From: JALYIM01 sp040003205
GTDB taxonomy: Bacteria; Acidobacteriota; Terriglobia; Terriglobales; Acidobacteriaceae
Assembly (NCBI GenBank): GCA_040003205.1
Contig: JBDUDA010000158.1
Coordinates: forward strand, 1 to 7,066
Length of the DNA: 7,066 bases
Direction of reading: 5' to 3'
The position numbers were made by a program, and so were the translations under genes. Within the stretch, counting starts at the first letter, position 1, and every line of letters starts with the position of its first letter. Below the pieces are notes generated by a model, which saw only the letters and a program-made list of their open reading frames with translations, was not told where the DNA came from and did not search any database. Positions 1 through 5,897 of this stretch are shown piece by piece.

Positions 1-105
1 CCACTGACGATCTTCCGCATCAACACTTCCAATTTCTTTGGATGGCCAGATGATTTACAATCCGCCTTCCTTTCAAACGAGAGAAATTGTAAGCCATCAT
101 TTTTT

Positions 106-110
106 GGAGG
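106..110 (+). promoter_or_regulatory. Shine-Dalgarno site of the TonB-dependent receptor
   Basis: GGAGG lies three bases before the ATG at 114, a short but usable spacing. It supports that start. No convincing -35/-10 pair was found in positions 1-105. Confidence 0.7.
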
Positions 111-113
111 CCT

Positions 114-3100
114 ATGAAACTGCGAATTGTTCTAGCTTGTATTCTTCTGAGCGCTTCAGCCCTTTTGGCACAAACGTTTCGGGGATCCGTGTTGGGCACG
201 GTCACCGATCCTTCGGGGGCAGTGATTTCGGGCGCCAAAGTGACGGTGCGCAATAGCAACACTGGCCTGGAGCGCACCACCGAGACCAGTCAGGATGGCA
301 GCTTCACCATTTCCGAACTTCCCATCGGTGCTTATGAAGTGTCCGTTTCGCAAAGCGGCTTTCAGACGTCGGTGACCAACGCCGTAGCCGTGAACGTGGG
401 CGGAGAACGCCGGGTGGATGTTGCCCTCAAGCCCGGACAAGTTACGGAGCGAGTGGAAGTTTCAGGCGACATCCTGCCACAGGTTGAGACGACGACCAAT
501 GACTTGGGCGGCATCCTCACCAGCCAGACCGTGGAGAACCTGCCCGTCAATGGACGCGATTACACCAAGCTGATTTATCTGAATCCGGGTGTTGCCGGCT
601 CTCCTGACCAGATTTCGGATTCTCCAGGATCGTTTGGCGAGTTCTCGATGAACGGCGCCCGTGGACGTTCCAACAACTATCTACTCGACGGAACCGACAT
701 GAACGACGGCTATCGCAACGACCCGGCCATCAATGAGGCGGGAGTGTTCGGCACGCCGTCCACCATTCTGCCCATTGACGCGGTCGCTGAAGTTCGCGTG
801 ATTTCCAATTTTCAGCCTGAATATGGACGCAATGCCGGCGCGGTCGTGAACATTGTCACCAAGAGCGGAACCAACCAGCTTCACGGTACGGCAGCGGAAT
901 ACTTCCGCAACAGCGCGCTGGATGCCCGTAACTATTTCAATCCGGCAAAGAATGCGGATGGAAGCTCGAACCCTAAGGCTCCTTTCCACAATAATCAGTA
1001 CGGCGCATCGCTGGGCGGACCCATCGTTAAAGATAAGACCTTCTTCTATGTGGACTACGAAGGCCAGCAGGAGCCGGTCGGAGTCGTAACCCTGGCCAAC
1101 GTGCCCACGGGATCCGCAGCAGACGGTTCGCTAAGCCCAAGCGATGCTTCCAATCCTGTGATAGCCGCGCTCTTGGCTCGCCATCCGTGGCCTGGACCGA
1201 ATCTCGGCAATGGCGTTGCTTCAGTCGTCTCTCCATCGTTCAACAAGCTAACCAGTTTAATTGCAAAAATTGACCACTCATTCAACGCAAGCAACGTTCT
1301 CACGGGACGATACTTCTTCGGCGACAGCATTCAGTCCTTCCCGCTGGCATTGACCGCTTCGGGCGGGCAGTTGCCGGGTTTCAACACCTTCACTCCCACC
1401 CGCGTTCAACTGGTCTCTCTTTCTTACGTCCATACCATCGGATCGAATAAGGTCAACGAGTTGCGCTACGGATGGAACCGGTTTGCAGAAGGTTTCTTCC
1501 CAGGGGATCAGAATTTCCATCCCAGTTCCATAGGACTTTGCGATTCCAGCACTTCAACTGGTTGCACGGGACTGATTGACTCCGGACTCCCGATTATTCT
1601 GGTGAGCGGAGTGGCCCAGCTCGGCGCTACCAGCAGCGTGCCGCGTCATCGCGTGGACAGCAACGACCAGGTGAGCGACAATTTTTCATGGAAACTGAAC
1701 AAGCACGATGTGAAGATGGGCGTGGATTACCATCGCACCACGGTTCAGCAGTACTTCGATAAGTACTTTCGCGGCAGATTGAGTTTCGACACTCTAGGAG
1801 ATTTTCTTGCGGGTAATGTGGGCGGCGGCTTTCAATACTCGGGCGATTCTACTCGCCATACTTTCGAACACAGCTATGGGTTGTATTTGCAAGATAGCTA
1901 TCGAGTCACTCCGCGCCTGACTCTTAATTACGGTTTCCGCTGGGATTACTTTGGCGTGGTGGGAGAGAAGAATAATCTTCTCAGCAACATCACCAGCGTT
2001 TCTCCGGCTCCGGGAACGGGTACCTTCACTCTCACACAGGTCGGACAGCCGGGCTTGAGCCGTTTGTACAATCCGGACAAGAAGAACTTTGCGCCGCGGG
2101 TGAGCGCCGCATGGGATGTGACCGGAAAATCTTCAACTGTAATCCGGGCAGGCTTTGGACTGTTCTTTGACTCGTTCTCTCAAGACATGGCGCTGGGACA
2201 TCTTCCCTATGCTCCATTTTTTGATCCCGGACCGGCCTATAACAACATTGGACCGAAGCCAATTTTGTCTGCGGGGGCAGTCGCTGGGACGATCGTGGCT
2301 GGTGCCCCACAGTTTGGCGATGAAACCGCCTGCAACTTTGAGTGCGACGTCTTCGGCTTCGACCGCAACATAAAAACTCCTTATATGGAGAATTACAACC
2401 TCAACCTGCAACATCAGCTCTCGAGTAAGACTGTGCTTCAGGTCGGTTATGTCGGATCACAGGGACACCGTTTGTGGAGGTTCTTCGACCTGGCGCAGCC
2501 CAGCGAAGCGCAGATTAACGCTGCGGACCTGGCTTGCGGCTGCATTAACGACTATGGAAGCGCGGCCCGGCCGCTGGCTGGAAATCCGTACGGAGCGTTT
2601 TACGCTCTCCAGGAAAACTCGACGGGAAAGTCGAACTACAACTCTCTCCAGGCCAGCCTCCGCATCAACGGATGGCATGGAATCACATCCTTCATCAATT
2701 ACGCATGGTCGAAGTCTTTGGACAATTCGAGCGACGGCGAAGATTTCGTCCCGAACGCCGCTCAGCCGAATGACAGCACGCGTCCGAATTTCGAATACGG
2801 ACCATCGAACTTCAACGTGCCGCACCGCTTCACCTGGAATTTTGGATACGACCTGCCAACCATGGGCGGCAGCATGCGAAAGCTCAAGAATGGATGGGGC
2901 TTCGCGAGCATCGCAACCCTGCAAAGCGGACAGCCCTTTCAGCTTAACTACAATTTTCAGGATGACTTCAGCGGCAGCGGCAACGGCTTCGACCGTCCCG
3001 ATGTGGTTGGCCCGATTGTTTACCATCCGCACGACCCGACAAATTACGTTGACCTGAGTTCCTTCGCGATTCCCTGCACCATCGCTGGCGTGGCTACGGG

Positions 3101-3470
3101 AGCGGCGGCGGATTGCATCCCCGGCACCAGGCACTACGGAAACGAGCGCCGCAATTCTCTGCATGGACCAACCTACAAACAATGGGACGTCGCGATTTAC
3201 AAAACGACGGCGCTCACCGAGCGGCTGAGCATGCAGTTTCGCGCGGACTTCTTTAATGTGCTGAACCATCCCAACTTCGCGAATCCGTTTCTGCCCGCCT
3301 TCATCGCGGACGCAGGCGCAGCCGGACTGACAGCGAACGGCAGCGGGACCAGAGAAGTCGGCGGCGGTGGACTACCTCTTACTGCCACCGGAGACGTGGG
3401 CATCGGCAATCCATTCTTAGGGGGAGGGGGCCCGCGCGGAATTCAACTGGCGGTGACCTTCAAGTTCTGA
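114..3470 (+). CDS. Oar-like TonB-dependent outer-membrane receptor with N-terminal carboxypeptidase-regulatory-like domain
   Basis: Large (1118 aa) outer-membrane beta-barrel receptor, presumably taking up or binding large substrates using TonB energy; the substrate cannot be read from sequence. Residues 1-19 form a signal peptide (cleavage likely at LLA-Q20). Residues about 22-105 are a carboxypeptidase-regulatory-like beta-sandwich (GTVTDPSGAVISGAKV, then DGSFTISELPIGAYEVSV). A linker VTERVEVSG (110-118) leads to the plug, with ENLPVNGRDY (141-150), NNYLLDGTDMND (187-198) and EYGRNAGAVVNIVTKSGTN (236-254). The rest is barrel, including QYGASLGGPI and KTFFYVDYEG, ending in VTFKF with the terminal aromatic expected for BAM-assembled barrels. 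The ATG at 114 follows GGAGG (106-110) by three bases and puts the signal peptide exactly at the N-terminus. The mature protein has eight cysteines in four close pairs (476/484, 740/744, 808/810, 988/1001), suggesting disulfide-bonded surface loops. No partner transporter is adjacent. Length and domain order are normal for the acidobacterial family; the frame is intact. Confidence 0.95.
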   Translation: MKLRIVLACILLSASALLAQTFRGSVLGTVTDPSGAVISGAKVTVRNSNTGLERTTETSQDGSFTISELPIGAYEVSVSQSGFQTSVTNAVAVNVGGERRVDVALKPGQVTERVEVSGDILPQVETTTNDLGGILTSQTVENLPVNGRDYTKLIYLNPGVAGSPDQISDSPGSFGEFSMNGARGRSNNYLLDGTDMNDGYRNDPAINEAGVFGTPSTILPIDAVAEVRVISNFQPEYGRNAGAVVNIVTKSGTNQLHGTAAEYFRNSALDARNYFNPAKNADGSSNPKAPFHNNQYGASLGGPIVKDKTFFYVDYEGQQEPVGVVTLANVPTGSAADGSLSPSDASNPVIAALLARHPWPGPNLGNGVASVVSPSFNKLTSLIAKIDHSFNASNVLTGRYFFGDSIQSFPLALTASGGQLPGFNTFTPTRVQLVSLSYVHTIGSNKVNELRYGWNRFAEGFFPGDQNFHPSSIGLCDSSTSTGCTGLIDSGLPIILVSGVAQLGATSSVPRHRVDSNDQVSDNFSWKLNKHDVKMGVDYHRTTVQQYFDKYFRGRLSFDTLGDFLAGNVGGGFQYSGDSTRHTFEHSYGLYLQDSYRVTPRLTLNYGFRWDYFGVVGEKNNLLSNITSVSPAPGTGTFTLTQVGQPGLSRLYNPDKKNFAPRVSAAWDVTGKSSTVIRAGFGLFFDSFSQDMALGHLPYAPFFDPGPAYNNIGPKPILSAGAVAGTIVAGAPQFGDETACNFECDVFGFDRNIKTPYMENYNLNLQHQLSSKTVLQVGYVGSQGHRLWRFFDLAQPSEAQINAADLACGCINDYGSAARPLAGNPYGAFYALQENSTGKSNYNSLQASLRINGWHGITSFINYAWSKSLDNSSDGEDFVPNAAQPNDSTRPNFEYGPSNFNVPHRFTWNFGYDLPTMGGSMRKLKNGWGFASIATLQSGQPFQLNYNFQDDFSGSGNGFDRPDVVGPIVYHPHDPTNYVDLSSFAIPCTIAGVATGAAADCIPGTRHYGNERRNSLHGPTYKQWDVAIYKTTALTERLSMQFRADFFNVLNHPNFANPFLPAFIADAGAAGLTANGSGTREVGGGGLPLTATGDVGIGNPFLGGGGPRGIQLAVTFKF

Positions 3471-3498
3471 GCGAAGCAGGGGTCCGTTGAGGACATGG

Positions 3499-3556
3499 GG
3501 ATCCTTCGACGTCAAAAGTCATTCGCACGCGAATGACTTCTTTGCTCAGGATGACA
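3499..3556 (-). repeat. Structured repeat unit A (REP-like, minus orientation)
   Basis: Read on the minus strand, the unit starts TGTCATCCTGAGC and ends GTCGAAGGATCC. ATCCT near the start pairs with AGGAT near the end. Inside is a perfect 10-bp hairpin, arms AAGTCATTCG (3516-3525) and CGAATGACTT (3530-3539), with a 4-base loop. It begins 28 bases after the receptor stop codon and lies head to head with unit B across a 10-base spacer (3557-3566, gaataaatat). The family resemblance rests on the shared 5' tag, the shared GTCGA near the 3' end and the same stem-in-stem plan. REP-like elements of this general type are known from many bacteria; assignment to a named family would need a search. Confidence 0.8.
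3516..3539. terminator. Possible terminator hairpin after the receptor gene
   Basis: Perfect 10-bp inverted repeat with a 4-base loop, about 45 bases after the receptor stop codon. It is followed by CTTTGCT, not by a true T-run. It could end or stabilise the receptor mRNA, but it is also simply the apical hairpin of repeat unit A, so the terminator role is inference. Confidence 0.4.
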
Positions 3557-3566
3557 GAATAAATAT

Positions 3567-3619
3567 TGTCATGTTGAGCGGAGGGAGTCGCGATAGCGAC
3601 GAGTGCAGTCGAAACATCC
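3567..3619 (+). repeat. Structured repeat unit B (REP-like, plus orientation)
   Basis: Starts TGTCATGTTGAGC and ends GTCGAAACATCC. The terminal stem ATGTT/AACAT corresponds to ATCCT/AGGAT of unit A, with both sides changed so that pairing is kept. The apical hairpin is GTCGC-GATA-GCGAC. It ends 22 bases before the ATG at 3642, so it occupies the 5' leader of the TMEM175 gene, and it is followed by a run of eight C (3623-3630). It matches B' at 4285-4338 with two substitutions and one inserted base. Confidence 0.85.
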
Positions 3620-3641
3620 CTACCCCCCCCGACGATCATAA

Positions 3642-4274
3642 ATGGACAAGGAAACAGCCCGAGTCGAAGCGTTCTCAGACGGAGTATTCGCGGTCGCCAT
3701 CACCCTACTCATCCTGGAAATCAAAGTTCCTGGCGTCAGCACTAACACTTTGGCGGCCGGTCTGATTAAGCAGTGGCCATCCTACGTCGCCTTCATCATC
3801 AGCTTTGCCTTTATCGGCATCATGTGGATGAACCATCACCGCATGTTCAATCACATTCGGCGCTCGGATGACGTATTGCTTGTCTTAAACCTGTTGCTAC
3901 TGCTCGGCATTACAATCGTGCCATTTTCCAATGCCCTGCTGGCTTCCTACCTGAGAGCTCTCCAGAGTCACGATCGCCGTTTGGCCGCCCTGCTCTACAA
4001 CGGGACGTACATCGTCATAGCTATCCTGTTCAATCTGTTGTGGAGGTACGCCGCAAGAAACCATCGCTTGTTGGATAGAGAGGCCGACCATGCCGCGGTC
4101 CAAAAATTGACGAAGCAGTACGCCTTTGGACCGCTGCTTTATGTGATTTGTTTTGGCCTGGCCTGGATAAGCGTGCCAGCCAGCCTCGGCGTGAACGCAA
4201 TTCTCGCTCTATTTTTCGCGTTGCCGCCGAAGGTCGCGGCCAGATTCACGGATAAATTCACGCCTTCGGCGTAA
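3642..4274 (+). CDS. TMEM175/DUF1211 family integral membrane protein (putative potassium channel)
   Basis: A 210-aa inner-membrane protein of the TMEM175 family (Pfam DUF1211), whose characterised members are potassium-permeable channels. The diagnostic N-terminal motif is present: R7, then F11-S12-D13 within EAFSDGVFAVAITLLILEI. In the family this first helix lines the pore. Hydrophobic segments at about 10-30, 46-65, 77-101, 116-135, 159-178 and 180-198 give a six-helix single-repeat protein, the usual bacterial form, which assembles as a tetramer. The ATG at 3642 places the motif at the standard distance from the N-terminus, but no Shine-Dalgarno sequence precedes it; the upstream bases are a C-run and repeat unit B. 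Near-identical direct repeats lie just outside both ends of the gene (B and B'). The protease gene downstream is convergent, so this is probably a single-gene unit. Ion selectivity is inferred from the family, not visible here. Confidence 0.92.
   Translation: MDKETARVEAFSDGVFAVAITLLILEIKVPGVSTNTLAAGLIKQWPSYVAFIISFAFIGIMWMNHHRMFNHIRRSDDVLLVLNLLLLLGITIVPFSNALLASYLRALQSHDRRLAALLYNGTYIVIAILFNLLWRYAARNHRLLDREADHAAVQKLTKQYAFGPLLYVICFGLAWISVPASLGVNAILALFFALPPKVAARFTDKFTPSA
4260..4272. other. Small hairpin overlapping the TMEM175 stop codon
   Basis: ACGCC-TTC-GGCGT forms a perfect 5-bp stem with a 3-base loop and includes the first base of the TAA stop. No T-run follows. It may contribute to the mRNA 3' end together with unit B' starting 10 bases after the stop, but it is short enough to be chance. 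Confidence 0.3.
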
Positions 4275-4284
4275 CGCATGAAAC

Positions 4285-4338
4285 TGTCATGTTGAGCGGA
4301 AGGAGTCGCGACAAGCGACGAGTGCAGTCGAAACATCC
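4285..4338 (+). repeat. Structured repeat unit B' (near-copy of B)
   Basis: Solitary plus-orientation unit in the gap between the convergent TMEM175 and protease genes. It has the same terminal stem as B (ATGTT/AACAT). Its apical hairpin is GTCGC-GACAA-GCGAC: one of the two substitutions and the single extra base both fall in the loop, leaving the stem intact. Its position suits a mRNA 3'-end element, but this is inference. Confidence 0.85.
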
Positions 4339-4449
4339 TTAAACGCCACAACGATCTCTAGTGCGAGGAGAAGTGGACTTGAGCCGCTGTAGATTGCCAA
4401 CCATCACTTATCACGGCACTCGCATGAATGATTCTGCATCAGCGACTTG

Positions 4450-5661
4450 TCACACAAGGTCCTGGAGGACCAGCGTTATAAGGCGCTTCTCGCCGCCCGG
4501 ACTTTGGACCTGAAGTTGGATTGCCGTTCCTGGATTCAGTATCTTCCAATCGTCTCGCACTTTGGTCAATGTCAACTGGCTCGTGCTCGTGCCATCGATC
4601 TCCACCACCTCATCGCCGGCGGTGAGGCCGGCCTTTGCCGCCGGTCCGCCTGGGATGACGTCAAAGACCTCGAAAACATCCTGCTTCTGAGAGAGCCAGA
4701 CACCGGCGCGATCGTAGGTATCATGTCGGCCAAAATCTTCGTTCTTCTCAAAAATCAGCCGATGGCGTGAATAGTCGCAAATAAAAATAAATTGCTTCAA
4801 AACATCCGGACCGATCAGGCCAGCTTTGCTGGTTGAAGCGGTGCCTCCCGACTTATTGACCGAAAGCCGCGCAATCAATCCGCGCAGTTGCACGTTGCCT
4901 ACTTTGAGGGTCTGAGACCGCACCATGAACGAGCGCACAGGGCCGCCGACGCCCCAGCCGCTCACACCCTGAAACTTGGCCTGATACCGCTCCGCGATCT
5001 TATTGGTGGCCACAAAGGGACCGTATAGGATAAGCGCCGATCTCGCGCCCGTATCCACTCCAAACTTGGCTTCGATGCCGTCAAAGCTCGCGTTGATTAC
5101 CGGAATGTTGCCCATTCGTTCGAATGGAACCGAAACTCCGGGACCTTGGTAAGAAAATTGTGCTGGCCTATAAAAGCTAATTTCGTGTTTGATGTAGTCA
5201 TGCTGAACAACATATTTCTCGAACACCTCAAGTCCGAAATACCCATCCACCGGTATTTTGCCGAAGACATAACTTGCGTCCGATGTGGACAGAATGCTGC
5301 AATCCACGTTAGTAAGAGCCACAGGGCCAAATTCGAGACTACGCGCGTGGGAGTACTGCTCACGCACCGTCTTCTCGCCGACGCCTCCCGTTTCTCCCTC
5401 GCGCTCAACCTTTAACCCAGCCTTCTGCGCAACTTCAGGGCTAACGGCCAGGCTTGCGCCAGTGTCGAGGATCAGGTGGAATGGACCCTGACCATTGATT
5501 CGGACATTAAGGAAGATGCGGTTATCAATCAGCTCAAAATTTACTTTGCCGATCAGTCCCGAGCTGTTGGTTGCGGCAAGCTCCGACGCACCAATCGGTG
5601 CGATCAAAAGTGAAAACAGGCACAGGAGCATTTCAGAGCGCAGCGTAGGTGACAGGACCAT
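4450..5661 (-). CDS. Exported retropepsin-like aspartyl protease with C-terminal PDZ domain
   Basis: A 403-aa predicted exported peptidase. A signal peptide spans about residues 1-25 (hydrophobic core from L12, cleavage likely IGA-S26). Two retropepsin-like half-domains follow in one chain: the first carries LILDTGAS (D66-T67-G68) and its hydrophobic-hydrophobic-Gly partner motif YFGLEVF (141-147); the second carries GVDTGARS (D203-T204-G205) and LIGPDVL (282-288). Two DTG motifs in one chain suggest an internal pseudo-dimer with one active site, as in pepsin-type architecture. Residues about 315-395 form a PDZ domain (VFDVIPGGPAAKAGLTAGDEVVEIDG), which usually binds peptide C-termini. Both catalytic aspartates are present, so activity is expected; the substrate is unknown. 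Start choice is uncertain: ATG at 5661 and ATG at 5631 both lack a clear Shine-Dalgarno site, and either leaves a workable signal peptide. The gene is divergent from the cyanophycinase-like gene and convergent with the TMEM175 gene. Confidence 0.9.
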   Translation of the reverse strand: MVLSPTLRSEMLLCLFSLLIAPIGASELAATNSSGLIGKVNFELIDNRIFLNVRINGQGPFHLILDTGASLAVSPEVAQKAGLKVEREGETGGVGEKTVREQYSHARSLEFGPVALTNVDCSILSTSDASYVFGKIPVDGYFGLEVFEKYVVQHDYIKHEISFYRPAQFSYQGPGVSVPFERMGNIPVINASFDGIEAKFGVDTGARSALILYGPFVATNKIAERYQAKFQGVSGWGVGGPVRSFMVRSQTLKVGNVQLRGLIARLSVNKSGGTASTSKAGLIGPDVLKQFIFICDYSRHRLIFEKNEDFGRHDTYDRAGVWLSQKQDVFEVFDVIPGGPAAKAGLTAGDEVVEIDGTSTSQLTLTKVRDDWKILNPGTAIQLQVQSPGGEKRLITLVLQDLV

Positions 5662-5756
5662 AGGCAGGTTTGCAAATCAGGATAACTGAGAACTCATTTG
5701 GTAGACGCGCGAGCGGCACAGTGGATAGCAAATGCAATGCGCGATACACAAGTTTT

Positions 5757-5774
5757 AGCAAAGAGAGCAAAGAG
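5757..5774. repeat. Tandem 9-bp repeat in the divergent promoter gap
   Basis: AGCAAAGAG occurs twice without a gap (5757-5765 and 5766-5774), about 95 bases upstream of the protease start and 124 bases upstream of the cyanophycinase-like start. It could be a pair of regulator sites or simple slippage; nothing else in the sequence decides this. Confidence 0.35.
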
Positions 5775-5866
5775 ATTGCCACAGAATCACTCGCTGCACG
5801 CCACAACTTCGTTGGGAAAGTGCAGCTGATGTTCAACGAGCGCTTTAAGTGACGGTTGCCTTTTGG

Positions 5867-5879
5867 CAGACAATGTCTG
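5867..5879. promoter_or_regulatory. 13-bp palindrome directly upstream of the cyanophycinase-like ribosome binding site
   Basis: CAGACA-A-TGTCTG is a perfect inverted repeat with 6-bp arms around one central base, ending four bases before the Shine-Dalgarno site. It overlaps by two bases another small stem, TGCC-TTTT-GGCA (5857-5868), so in RNA the two hairpins would exclude each other. It could be an operator or a leader element; both are inference. Confidence 0.4.
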
Positions 5880-5883
5880 TCAT

Positions 5884-5890
5884 AGGAGGT
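5884..5890 (+). promoter_or_regulatory. Shine-Dalgarno site fixing a GTG start
   Basis: AGGAGGT is a near-perfect anti-16S match, seven bases before the GTG at 5898. No ATG lies nearby in this frame, and the GTG start yields a complete signal peptide, so this site decides the start of the cyanophycinase-like gene. Confidence 0.85.
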
Positions 5891-5897
5891 TTTCCTG

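Noticed and set aside
2449..3057. Plus-strand open frame (202 codons) in another frame of the receptor gene
   Set aside because: Its composition is Ser/Thr/Arg-rich and low in hydrophobic residues, typical of an out-of-frame shadow.
2457..3269. Long minus-strand open frame (270 codons) inside the receptor gene
   Set aside because: It is fully antisense to a clearly conserved barrel region, is rich in Arg/Val/Ala without domain motifs, and has no ribosome binding site I could identify.
3542..3569. Promoter-like pair TTGCTC and TATTGT between units A and B
   Set aside because: Spacing is 16 bases but matches to consensus are poor, and the bases belong to the repeat ends and spacer.
3499..4338. 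CRISPR array or integron-type attC sites
   Set aside because: The repeats are irregularly spaced, differ in orientation and have no spacers of uniform length; no integrase or cas gene and no attC core sites are visible.
5878..5883. A TGTCAT tag just before the cyanophycinase-like Shine-Dalgarno site
   Set aside because: No matching 3' end or hairpin of the repeat family follows; a 6-base match is expected by chance.
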